DNA of 35,919 nucleotides from the NCBI RefSeq assembly GCF_025965585.1, contig NZ_JAOPWR010000439.1, positions 1-35,919 on the forward strand, read 5' to 3'. Within the stretch, counting starts at the first letter, position 1, and each line of letters starts with the position of its first letter. The position numbers and the translations under genes were made by a program. This DNA comes from Pseudonocardia sp. Lineage in GTDB: Bacteria > Actinomycetota > Actinomycetes > Mycobacteriales > Pseudonocardiaceae. The notes below the pieces were generated by a model, which saw only the letters and a list, made by a program, of their open reading frames with translations, ran no database searches and was not told where the DNA came from. This document shows, piece after piece, positions 28,673 through 35,919 of the stretch.

Positions 28673-29101
28673 TCAGAGGGGCTTCGCGGGGCGGGGCTCG
28701 ACCCGGCCCGCTGACGCCGGCGGCAGCGGGTCCTCGACCGGGGCGAGGACCCGGTGCCGCTCGGGCTCGGCCACCAGCCGCTCGGCCGCGTCACGGAACT
28801 GCAGCTCGCCGTCCGGGCCGAGGTCGGCGTGGAAGCCCGACGCCGCGAGCTGCTCCTCGTCGAGGTCCACGAGGTACTCCCAGCGGCTGGGCACGACGGC
28901 GTAGTCCGGCCAGGGCAGGTGCCCGTAGGCGTCGTGCAGGTCCGCGAGCAGCCCGACGAAGACCTGCTGCCAGCGCAGCGGCATCGACTGCGCGAGCGAC
29001 CGGGGGATCACCAGGTGGTCCGCCGTGGCCCCCGGGGCGGGCCGGTCGGCGTAGTCCTGCACCGGCGTCGTCGACGCGGGCACGGACGGTTCGGACGGCA
29101 T
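28673..29101 (-). CDS. Hypothetical protein of the secretion-like operon
   Basis: A 142-aa soluble protein without a recognised family. After a Pro/Thr-rich start it has a compact folded-looking middle: HLVIPRSLAQSMPLRWQQVF, then ADLHDAYGHLPWPDYAVVPS and RWEYLVDLDEEQLAASGFHA. The ending is Pro/Arg-rich. It lies 33 bases after the NlpC/P60 gene on the same strand with a GGAGA ribosome-binding site, so it is probably the last gene of the secretion-like operon. A chaperone or accessory role would fit its size, but this is conjecture. Confidence 0.75.
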   Translation of the reverse strand: MPSEPSVPASTTPVQDYADRPAPGATADHLVIPRSLAQSMPLRWQQVFVGLLADLHDAYGHLPWPDYAVVPSRWEYLVDLDEEQLAASGFHADLGPDGELQFRDAAERLVAEPERHRVLAPVEDPLPPASAGRVEPRPAKPL

Positions 29102-29134
29102 TGCGTCTCCTGCATGTCGAGCGGGTGCGTGCGG

Positions 29135-30145
29135 TCAGGCGGGGTTGGGCGCGGTGCCGGGCCGGGTGGCCAGCGGCACGAGCTCCTCATAGTTCCACGG
29201 CACGGGACGCACGCGGACGGGCTGGCCGCTGAACGGCGCCTCGACCATCTCGTTGTTGCCCATGTAGAGCATCACGTGGTGGATCGTGCTGGGATCCGAC
29301 GGGTCGGTGGCGTAGAACAGCAGGTCACCGGCCTGCGCCTGGCGCACCGGCACGTGCCCGCCCGCGTCGTACTGCTGCCACGACACCCGCGGCAGCGTCA
29401 CGCCGGCGGCCGCGAACGCCTGCAGCATGAGGCCCGAGCAGTCGTAGGCGTTCGGGCCGGTGGCACCCCACACATAGGGCTTGCCCACCTCATGGAGCGC
29501 GAACGAGATGGCTGCGGCGGCCACCCCCGTGGCCAGCACGGCGGTGCCGCAGGAGGCGATCGGGTTCACGACGCCGGCGAGCTGCGACACCAGCTGCGAG
29601 GCCAGCCCCTCCCACTTCGCGTACGCGTCGGGGAACGCCGAGCGCTGCACGGTCTGCGCCGCGACCGTCACAGGGAGCGTCTCCCAGCCCGGGACGGCCA
29701 TCAGCCGGTGCAGGAAGATCGTGGTGCTGTACACGGGGTCGGTGACCTGCCCGGGCGTGCCCCAGCCCTGCGACGGCCGCTGCTGGAAGAGCCCCAGGGA
29801 GTCGCGGTCGCCGTAGTCGAGGTTGCGCAGGGTCGACTCCTGCATGGCCGTCGCGAGCGCCACCAGCCAGGCCCGCGGCGGCGCCCCCATCTGCTTGGCG
29901 ACGCCGATGATCGTGGCGGCGTTGGTGCGCTGCTCGGGGGTCAGGTCCCCGATCTGCATGCCCGCGCTGCCGCCGGCGCCACCGGACGAGATCGCACCCG
30001 CGTCGCAGTCGCCGAGCGTGCCGGTGCCGCCGCTGGTGCCACCGCTCGCGCTGAACGCCACGAACGCCACGGCGATGAACAGCATCAGCGCGGCGGCGAT
30101 GACCGCGAACGGCAGGAGCAGGCGCAGCGGACGGAGGAGGAACAC
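29135..30145 (-). CDS. NlpC/P60 peptidoglycan hydrolase with N-terminal membrane anchor
   Basis: A 336-aa exported protein. A hydrophobic anchor or signal is at residues 8-32. A lysozyme-like region (about 75-180) contains ATAMQESTLRNLDYGDRDSL then GLFQQRPSQGWGTPGQVTDP, typical of wall-associated proteins in actinobacterial conjugation clusters. The NlpC/P60 domain (about 208-325) has nucleophile C236 in YDCSGLM and the histidine in HHVMLYMG (about 290). It should cut the stem peptide of peptidoglycan and open the wall for an envelope-spanning complex. The start is GTG, 6 bases after the stop of the VirB8-like gene. Confidence 0.9.
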   Translation of the reverse strand: MFLLRPLRLLLPFAVIAAALMLFIAVAFVAFSASGGTSGGTGTLGDCDAGAISSGGAGGSAGMQIGDLTPEQRTNAATIIGVAKQMGAPPRAWLVALATAMQESTLRNLDYGDRDSLGLFQQRPSQGWGTPGQVTDPVYSTTIFLHRLMAVPGWETLPVTVAAQTVQRSAFPDAYAKWEGLASQLVSQLAGVVNPIASCGTAVLATGVAAAAISFALHEVGKPYVWGATGPNAYDCSGLMLQAFAAAGVTLPRVSWQQYDAGGHVPVRQAQAGDLLFYATDPSDPSTIHHVMLYMGNNEMVEAPFSGQPVRVRPVPWNYEELVPLATRPGTAPNPA

Positions 30146-30151
30146 GGCGGT

Positions 30152-30769
30152 TCAGGCGCGGTCGTAGTCGGAGACCCGCCAGCCCCCGGTGTCGGTGTCG
30201 ACCACGGTCACGAGCAGCGTCAGGGCGTCGGTGGGCACGTCGACCTGCACCGAGCGGGCCGCCACCTGCACGGCCTTCGGCGCGCCGGTGACACGGGTGG
30301 CCGGGACGCTCGACGGGTCGACGGTGGTGAGCACGCCGAGGAACTCGTCGGTGGTGGTCGGCCGCAGCCCGTCGAGCCACTGCTGGGCGGTGGTGCCGCC
30401 GGGCGGCCGGACCCACGCCGCGGCCCACCGCGCGGCCACCTGCAACGCCGCCGGCGGCGCCTGCGACAGCGGCAGCGTGGTGGGTGCGAGGGCGGGCACC
30501 GGCGGCAAGGCGCTCGCAGTCGGCGCCGCCAAGGGCTCGAACGAGTTGCCCGCGGGCGGCGAGGCCACCTGCGGGGCCGACGTCGGGGAGGCGAAGCCGA
30601 CGATCCCGCCGCTGTCGGACCTGCCGTTCGCCCCGGCCAGCACGCCGACGAGCGCGGCGACCGCCACGATCACCAGCACCGTGACGGCGAGCCGCGCCGG
30701 CGACCGCAGGGGCCACTGCCACACCCCGCGGTAGGCCGCCGAGCGACCGCGCGAGGTCCGGATCGGCAT
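30152..30769 (-). CDS. VirB8/TcpC-like single-span conjugation protein
   Basis: A 205-aa protein. A basic cytoplasmic start is followed by one membrane segment at about residues 27-45 and a Pro/Ala-rich linker. The extracellular domain (about 100-205) holds VAARWAAAWVRPPGGTTAQQ, then RVTGAPKAVQVAARSVQVDV and a final WRVSDYDRA. This fits the NTF2-like fold of VirB8/TcpC scaffold proteins of Gram-positive type IV systems. The fold assignment is an inference from layout and pattern. Its ATG overlaps the stop of the polytopic gene upstream (TGATG). Confidence 0.75.
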   Translation of the reverse strand: MPIRTSRGRSAAYRGVWQWPLRSPARLAVTVLVIVAVAALVGVLAGANGRSDSGGIVGFASPTSAPQVASPPAGNSFEPLAAPTASALPPVPALAPTTLPLSQAPPAALQVAARWAAAWVRPPGGTTAQQWLDGLRPTTTDEFLGVLTTVDPSSVPATRVTGAPKAVQVAARSVQVDVPTDALTLLVTVVDTDTGGWRVSDYDRA

Positions 30770-32673
30770 CAGCCGCCCCCGCCGCGCGGGTACGCGGGCT
30801 GCGACGGGCGCGGCCGGTAGATCCGGTAGACGGGCACGCCGTCGACCATCTCCGCCTGCACCGGGCGGGCCGCGCCCGGGCGCATCGGCACGGTGTCGGA
30901 ACGGCGGTAGATGGCGCGGTCGTCGACCTCGCCGGGATCGGCCCAGCTCGGCCGCCCAGCCCCGCCGCCGACGCCACCGGACCCCGCCGGCAGCGCCTGC
31001 CTGCGGGCGCCGGACACCGCGGCCGGGACAGTGGACACCTCGACCTCGGCCCGCTGCCGCGGCACGCGGGTGGCCGTGGCGGTGACGCGGGCGCCGGGCT
31101 CGGACTCCGGCCGGGCCCCGCCGGAGTAGTCGGCACCGGCCGACGCGCCGCGCCGCTCGTCCCACCAGCGGGTCTGGCGGTCGTCGGTCTCCGCGCCGCG
31201 AAAGCGCTGCCACACGCGCGACATCGGGCCGGCGCCGGGGCCCGGGATGATGCCGCCGAACTGGTCGCGGGTGAGCGACACCATCGACACGAGCCGTCGG
31301 AACGGCCGCGCGACCGCCCACAGCACCACCGTCACCACGCCGGTGACGAGGAGGGCGAGCCACAGGTCGATGCCCGAGTCGGGACGGAACAGCGAGACGA
31401 CGAGCAGCGCGTGCAGGCCCGCGAGCGCCCCGACCACCAGCGTGTTCACGATCGCGGACCCCGCCACCCGCAGCAGGGCCGGGAGGATCTCGGGCTTGAG
31501 CACCGCCACCACCGCCGCGGCGGGCGCGGTCATCACCAGCAGCCGCAGTATCAGCATCGCGACCAGCACCAGCACCTTGGACAGCAACTGGAACAACGCG
31601 ATGCACATGGCCTCGATCAGGGCCAGCACCCCGGCGCCGATCCGGCTGCCGGACTTGCCCTGGAAGTACGGGTAGCGGTCGCCCAGTTTGCCCGCGATCG
31701 CGGCGAAGTCGGCCTTCTTCTGCTCGGCGAGCGCCGGGGTGTCCTTGCCCTCGGCCACCTCGGCCTTGGTGAAGGTCTGCGCACGCAGCAGGTCGCGCCC
31801 GAACTGCTGCGCCTGCGGCACGTCCGGCGCCCCGAACTCGCCGCGCTCCCAGTTCTGGTAGATCACCTGGTCGACGAGCACGGTGGGCAGCGTGTCGCGG
31901 TTGCCCAGGCCGACCTGTCCGAGGAAGCCGTCCTGCATCTGCGTGACGCCGTCGAGCAGCAGCGGGTCGGCCGCCTTGGACCAGTTCACCGGAGCGAGGT
32001 AGGCCGCCGACCCGATGACGAGCGCCACCACGGCGAACGCAGCCCGCTGCGTCTGTCTCGCCAGGTCGCCGCGGATCGCCAGGACCAGCAGGAACACCGC
32101 GAGCAGTAGTAGAGCGGGGCCGATCCAGGTGGTGAAGACGGCCGTGTACATCGCCTTCGTGCCCTCGGAGATCACCGTGTCCAGCGGCGAGAGCAGGTCG
32201 CCACCGTCGGCGATGAGGTAATGCGCCCAGTTGACGCCGGCCACCGCGAACTTCGCCACGTTGAACGTCTGGTTGCCCAGCCACGTGTCGGTGGTGCTGG
32301 CCGGGTTGAACGCGGTGCCCGCGCAGCCGAGGTCGTAGGTGTACCAGACCATCCCCGCGTAACCGACCTCGTCGTAGACGCTGCCGGGCTCGCCGACGCC
32401 GTACGTCGGGGGGTCGAGCGAGCCCACCAGGCCGGTACCGGGGCGGTCGGGCTCGGGCGACTCCTTGCAGTCGAACGGCTGTGCCATGGCCGGCTGGCCG
32501 AGCATCACCGAGCCACCGACGAGCGCGGTGACGATCAGCAGCGCGATCCGCTTGCGGGGCCGCTCGAGACCGCGTTCACGGCGGCGGCGGTGCCGTGCGA
32601 CGAGCACGGCGGCCACCAGCACGAGGGCTGCGGGTAGCCATCCGGCCTCCGCAGGCAGTCCCCCGCCCGTCAC
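30769..32673 (-). CDS. Polytopic VirB6/TrbL-like membrane protein
   Basis: A 634-aa membrane protein. Hydrophobic segments lie at about 12-27 and 43-63 (ending AMAQPF, like a signal sequence), at about 184-200 and 211-228, and in a cluster of four or five at about 345-460 (LIEAMCIALFQLLSKVLVLV, then MLILRLLVMTAPAAAVVAVL, and LWLALLVTGVVTVVLWAVAR). Two cysteines, C69 and C117, fall in an exported loop and may pair. The C-terminal 170 residues are soluble, Pro/Arg/Gly-rich. The layout matches VirB6/TrbL-type channel proteins. The start is GTG, overlapping the ATPase stop (GTGA). Confidence 0.8.
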   Translation of the reverse strand: MTGGGLPAEAGWLPAALVLVAAVLVARHRRRRERGLERPRKRIALLIVTALVGGSVMLGQPAMAQPFDCKESPEPDRPGTGLVGSLDPPTYGVGEPGSVYDEVGYAGMVWYTYDLGCAGTAFNPASTTDTWLGNQTFNVAKFAVAGVNWAHYLIADGGDLLSPLDTVISEGTKAMYTAVFTTWIGPALLLLAVFLLVLAIRGDLARQTQRAAFAVVALVIGSAAYLAPVNWSKAADPLLLDGVTQMQDGFLGQVGLGNRDTLPTVLVDQVIYQNWERGEFGAPDVPQAQQFGRDLLRAQTFTKAEVAEGKDTPALAEQKKADFAAIAGKLGDRYPYFQGKSGSRIGAGVLALIEAMCIALFQLLSKVLVLVAMLILRLLVMTAPAAAVVAVLKPEILPALLRVAGSAIVNTLVVGALAGLHALLVVSLFRPDSGIDLWLALLVTGVVTVVLWAVARPFRRLVSMVSLTRDQFGGIIPGPGAGPMSRVWQRFRGAETDDRQTRWWDERRGASAGADYSGGARPESEPGARVTATATRVPRQRAEVEVSTVPAAVSGARRQALPAGSGGVGGGAGRPSWADPGEVDDRAIYRRSDTVPMRPGAARPVQAEMVDGVPVYRIYRPRPSQPAYPRGGGG

Positions 32674-35600
32674 CGACCGGACCCTCCGGTGGCACGGGCG
32701 TGGTCGTCGGCCTGCCGGACGGTCCCGTTCCCCTTCCCGTTCGAGCTGCCGTTGCCGTGGTGGTGGTCGGCCCCGCCGTCGATGTCGCCGGGGATGTCGC
32801 CGTCGATGTCGCCGTCGATGTCACCGAGGAGGTCGAGCTCCTCGTCGTCGAGCAGCTCGGCGGACGACCGCGGCGGGGCACCCGACGGTGCGCCGCCGCG
32901 CAGCAGGCCGTCCGGGTCGTCCAGGTCGTCGAAGTGCTCGTCGAGGTCGTCGGCGAGCTCCACCGAGCGGTCGGCGGACGGGCCGCGGGGAGGTACGCGC
33001 ACCGGCGCGGCCTTCGTCATCGGCACGGCACCGCGGGGCGCGGGCTCGTCGGGGGCGCGGACGGCGGCCGAAGCGGGCGCGGCCGGTACTCCCCGCACCG
33101 AGATGCGGCTGGCGTCGGGGTTGGTGTCGAGCGCCTCGCGGACGTGCTCCAGATGCGGGCCCTCGAGGTCGATCCGGATCTTCTCGACGCCACCGTGGCC
33201 GTCGGCGAAGACGAACTGGCGCGGCGTGTCGTCGGGACGGTCGTCGTGGCGCGGTCGCGGCGAGAGCGTGCCGAGCATCTGCTCGTAACCGACGCCGGTG
33301 GGCACCTTGAGCAGGCGGAGCGCGTCGGACTGGGCCTCGTCGTCGTCGGTGCGGCCGACGAACACGGCGTTGACCAGCGACGCGAACCCCGACACGCGCA
33401 GCAGGTCGCCCGCGAGCTGCGAGGCGAAGAGCGCGCGGACGTTGAACTTGCGGGAGTCGCGGGCCAGCCGGTCGATGAGCACCTTGCCGGTGGGCACCTG
33501 CGAGAGGAAGTGCGTCTCGTCCAGGGCCACGCCCTTGCGGAGGTTCCGGTCGGCGTCGTAGATCGTGCGCTGGGTCAACCACGAGGCGAGGTTGAGCAGC
33601 TCGACGGCGAGTGACTCGCCGTCGGTCCACTCCTCACGCGGGCTGCCCGGCCGCGGCAGGGTCATGCCCTGCATGGTCAGGACGGTGAGGCGGTAGTCGC
33701 GGTCGGCCTGCCACGGGTCGTCGCGGCTGGTGTCGGGGAACAACAGCGCGGCCTGGGGAAGCTCGCGGCGCTCCTCCAGGAAGTCGGCGACGACGCCGGC
33801 GTGCTCCTCGCCCTCGCGCGCGTGGCGGCGCAGGACGTCGATGACCTGGCCGGGGTGGCGGTCCGCCGCGCCGCCCACCTCGCGCACCGCGCGCAGCAGC
33901 ACGATGCGCGTGTGTGGCAGCCGGGAGATGTCGTAGGGCAGCAGGCCGGTGAGCACGTCGAGGACGAGCCGGCGGCGCGTGGCGGCGGCGAGGGAGCGCT
34001 CCCGGCGCCACGCCCGCTCGGGGTCCTCCTCGTCGAGGAAGTGCTCGGGCCGCGGCTCGGCCACGACCCGGTACGGGTTGAGGATGCCGGGATCGGCGCG
34101 CAGCAGGTTGATGTGGCGGCTGAACGGGGCCAGCTCGGGCAGGCGGGTGAGCTCGGCCAGCGGACCGGACGGGTCGAGCACCGTCCAGCGCGCCCCGGAT
34201 CGCAAGGTCTTGTAGACGATCAGCCCGGTGAGGAACGACTTGCCCGATCCCAGCCCGCCGACGACGGCCGTGAGGCCCGAGGCCCGGCGGACCTCCTGCG
34301 CCAGCCACGGGTCCCACGCGACCGGGCGCCGGGTGGCGGTGCAGGTCTCGCCGATCATGATGCCGCGCCGGTCGCCCACGCTCGCCGTGGCGGCGGGGAC
34401 GGCCGCAGCGGCCCATGTGACCGAGCCGCGACGGCGGTAGGCGGTGGTGGCCAGCGGCTCGCCGGGGATGAACTCGCGCGCGTAGCGGTACTGCGCCTCG
34501 GGGTGCTCGATCTGGACCTTGGGCCGGTAGACGTCGAGCAGCTGCTGGGCGCGGCTGATGGCCTCGGCCTCGTCCTTGCCGGAGACGGCGATGCGCCACC
34601 AGCCGTAGAGGCGCGTGTTGAGCTGCGTCAGCCCGGACGTGAGCTCGTCCTCGACCTCGAGCACGCGGTCGGCCTGGCGCGCGAGCGACATCGGGGGATC
34701 GAGGTCGTGGTCGTGGGTGTAGTGCCGGATCTGGCTGCGCACCTTGCCCATCTGGCGCTGCAGCTCGCCCGCCACCTCCTCGGGCCTGCGGATGTACATC
34801 CGGGCCGACCACTCGACGGGGAACGGCAGCCGGTCGGAGTGCTGCATCCACGGGTCGTCGACCTCGGGGATGCGCAGGCCCTCCATCAGCCCCACCGAGA
34901 GCACGGCGACGTTGCGCGACACCGTCTGCGAGCGGATCCGGCCCACGACCTTGACCGTGGGGGCGTAGGGCTCCTGGTACATCTCGACGCCGTCACTGAA
35001 CGCGGCGAGGTCCTCGGTCTCCCAGCGGGTGACCGAGCCCGGCACCACCGACAGCGTGCGCGGCGCGGGCAGCCCCAGCGCACACGACCGGTGCATGAGC
35101 CACGCGATGTCGTCGGCCGCGGCCGGAACGGCGTCGAGGCCGCTGCCCGCCACGAGCTCGTCGAGATGGGAGACCTCGGACGCGAGCGCAGCCAGCTCGG
35201 CGCGGACGGCGGCGGGCGCGAACTTGCCGAGCACCGGCGCGGCGGCCTCCACCCAGCGGTCGACCATGCTCCGCCCGGAGACCTCGATGCCGAGGAAGAC
35301 CTCCTTGTCCGACATCGACAGCCCCATCAGGTGGCGCTGCTCGCCCTCGAGGAAACCGTCCCAGCCGAGTGAGCCCGCGACGTCGGGCATGCGGCCGAGC
35401 GCGTTGTTGTCGAACGACTCCGCCCACATGTGCACCGGGTAGGGGCGCGTGGTGACCCGCAGGTGGACCCAGCGGCCCTGCAGCTCCCCGAGCTGCGCGG
35501 CGATCTGGCGGATCAGCACCTCGCGCTGGGAGTCGCTGCGGAAGCTCCAGGCCTGCGCGGCCAACCGGTACCAGGCCATGACCTGGGTGCCGGTGCGCGT

Positions 35601-35768
35601 CAGGTGGCCCTCGATGGAGCGCAGCGCGATGTCGGGCACGTACTTGGGCAGACCGGACTCGCCGGCGAGTGCACGTCCGCGACGGAGTCGCGGCCCATCG
35701 GCCGAGCCAGGACGGCGGCCGCGCGGCTCCCCGGACGAGGTGTCGCGGGCGGCGTCACGTCGTGGCAC
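32670..35768 (-). CDS. VirB4/TraC-like secretion ATPase
   Basis: A 1032-aa putative motor ATPase. The N-terminal half (about 40-450) includes IEGHLTRTGTQVMAWYRLAA and WVHLRVTTRPYPVHMWAESF, conserved in actinobacterial conjugation ATPases. The RecA-like domain has Walker A GGLGSGKS (about 503-510), Walker B GVALDETHFL (about 745) and a glutamine in LFASQLAGDLL (about 783). The last 180 residues are acidic and low in complexity, with four GDID-like repeats, then HHH and Gly/Asn/Ser/Lys stretches. GTG at 35768 is chosen because GGAAGGGG precedes it at a good distance. Another GTG at 35825 is possible. A neighbouring VirD4-type coupling ATPase is not in the window. Confidence 0.87.
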   Translation of the reverse strand: MPRRDAARDTSSGEPRGRRPGSADGPRLRRGRALAGESGLPKYVPDIALRSIEGHLTRTGTQVMAWYRLAAQAWSFRSDSQREVLIRQIAAQLGELQGRWVHLRVTTRPYPVHMWAESFDNNALGRMPDVAGSLGWDGFLEGEQRHLMGLSMSDKEVFLGIEVSGRSMVDRWVEAAAPVLGKFAPAAVRAELAALASEVSHLDELVAGSGLDAVPAAADDIAWLMHRSCALGLPAPRTLSVVPGSVTRWETEDLAAFSDGVEMYQEPYAPTVKVVGRIRSQTVSRNVAVLSVGLMEGLRIPEVDDPWMQHSDRLPFPVEWSARMYIRRPEEVAGELQRQMGKVRSQIRHYTHDHDLDPPMSLARQADRVLEVEDELTSGLTQLNTRLYGWWRIAVSGKDEAEAISRAQQLLDVYRPKVQIEHPEAQYRYAREFIPGEPLATTAYRRRGSVTWAAAAVPAATASVGDRRGIMIGETCTATRRPVAWDPWLAQEVRRASGLTAVVGGLGSGKSFLTGLIVYKTLRSGARWTVLDPSGPLAELTRLPELAPFSRHINLLRADPGILNPYRVVAEPRPEHFLDEEDPERAWRRERSLAAATRRRLVLDVLTGLLPYDISRLPHTRIVLLRAVREVGGAADRHPGQVIDVLRRHAREGEEHAGVVADFLEERRELPQAALLFPDTSRDDPWQADRDYRLTVLTMQGMTLPRPGSPREEWTDGESLAVELLNLASWLTQRTIYDADRNLRKGVALDETHFLSQVPTGKVLIDRLARDSRKFNVRALFASQLAGDLLRVSGFASLVNAVFVGRTDDDEAQSDALRLLKVPTGVGYEQMLGTLSPRPRHDDRPDDTPRQFVFADGHGGVEKIRIDLEGPHLEHVREALDTNPDASRISVRGVPAAPASAAVRAPDEPAPRGAVPMTKAAPVRVPPRGPSADRSVELADDLDEHFDDLDDPDGLLRGGAPSGAPPRSSAELLDDEELDLLGDIDGDIDGDIPGDIDGGADHHHGNGSSNGKGNGTVRQADDHARATGGSGR
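32781..32828. repeat. Four 12-bp tandem repeats in the ATPase C-terminus
   Basis: GATGTCGCCGGG, GATGTCGCCGTC (twice) and GATGTCACCGAG follow without a gap. On the minus strand they encode GDIDGDIDGDIPGDIDGG in part. The repeat keeps the frame and could vary in number by slippage. Confidence 0.8.
35419..35470 (-). repeat. Inverted 52-bp repeat, inner copy
   Basis: This part of the ATPase gene (encoding VHLRVTTRPYPVHMWAE, minus strand) is the exact reverse complement of the last 52 bases of the window. Beyond it, 7 of the next 8 bases still match. Confidence 0.92.
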
Positions 35769-35919
35769 GCGAGCGCCCCTTCCGGTCCCCGCGCGCGGCG
35801 GCCTTGGCAGAGCGGGTGGTGGCACGGGCGGACGCGCTGGGCCACGCGGTGGAGGCGGCGGGCCGCGGGGTCCACCTGCGGGTCACCACGCGCCCCTACC
35901 CGGTGCACATGTGGGCGGA
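35762..35919 (+). pseudogene. Partial second copy of a VirB4-like N-terminus, cut by the window end
   Basis: Read on the plus strand from a GTG at 35762, the frame is open to the end. It gives PFRSPRAAALAERVVARADA and then GRGVHLRVTTRPYPVHMWA. The second part equals residues of the minus-strand ATPase, and FRS occurs at a similar distance before it in both. The part in between differs, so this may be a divergent paralogue in opposite orientation, a truncated copy, or a junction error. It overlaps the 5' end of the minus-strand ATPase gene by 7 bases. Confidence 0.35.
35868..35919 (+). repeat. Inverted 52-bp repeat, terminal copy
   Basis: Exact inverted copy of 35419-35470, running to the last base of the window, so its full length is unknown. 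The distance between the two copies is about 400 bases. Confidence 0.92.

Noticed and set aside
35600..35908. Minus-strand frame overlapping the start of the secretion ATPase gene
   Set aside because: His/Arg/Pro-rich shadow of the ATPase frame and of the opposite strand; no motif, and it would overlap the ATPase start extensively.

Overview
The window is a high-GC stretch of an actinobacterial chromosome, most likely Pseudonocardiaceae or a close relative. This rests on the very high GC content, the frequent GTG starts, the ATGA/GTGA gene overlaps, and a dnaK-grpE-dnaJ-hspR locus with HspR (HAIR) operators. From memory of Mycobacterium tuberculosis, many genes here match its Rv0350-Rv0385 neighbourhood: DUF3151, class II fba, DedA, GH76, SpoU/TrmH, pyrE, clpB, the globin-reductase Rv0385, and dnaK-grpE-dnaJ-hspR. 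Most of the window is therefore core chromosome.

Layout. 1-2.5 kb (minus strand): a short-chain dehydrogenase behind a perfect 18-bp palindrome, a FUSC-type membrane protein and a DUF3151 protein. 2.6-4.6 kb: a class I and a class II fructose-bisphosphate aldolase, convergent, separated only by a strong hairpin. 4.7-6.3 kb (plus): a SigE-like sigma factor, a 38-bp tandem duplication that makes two 13-codon ORFs, a 71-aa membrane protein, and a DedA protein. 6.3-9.6 kb: a GH76-type enzyme, the decayed start of a DJ-1/PfpI-type gene, an orphan VioD-like flavin monooxygenase, and a gene-free, AT-richer leader; this part looks accessory. 9.6-11.5 kb: HAD hydrolase, DUF4262 protein, SpoU methyltransferase. 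11.6-14.7 kb: a lipoprotein translationally coupled to an unusual FtsH-like AAA metalloprotease. 14.8-16.9 kb: pyrE, an SDR and a membrane protein. 16.9-19.7 kb: a repeat-rich spacer, then clpB. 19.8-22.1 kb: an AAA ATPase and a TPR membrane protein, divergent from clpB and sharing its HAIR box. 22.1-24.2 kb: a PPOX-type flavoprotein and a globin-ferredoxin reductase. 24.3-28.6 kb: hspR, dnaJ, grpE and dnaK (minus strand) behind two HAIR boxes. 28.7-35.8 kb: a minus-strand operon of type IV secretion type (VirB4-like ATPase, polytopic VirB6/TrbL-like protein, VirB8/TcpC-like protein, NlpC/P60 hydrolase and a small protein). The last 52 bases are an exact inverted copy of a stretch inside the ATPase gene.

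How it works together. The heat-shock genes form a coherent HspR regulon: hspR is the last gene of the dnaK operon, and HAIR boxes lie before dnaK and before clpB. The clpB box also faces the AAA-TPR pair, so that uncharacterised pair is a candidate new member of the stress regulon. Together with the lipoprotein/FtsH-like pair, the window holds several ATP-driven protein quality-control machines. The secretion-like operon next to dnaK has a motor, a channel and a wall hydrolase, but no relaxase or coupling protein is visible. It is the best candidate here for an undescribed envelope system. All functional assignments come from reading motifs in the translated sequence; no database search was run.
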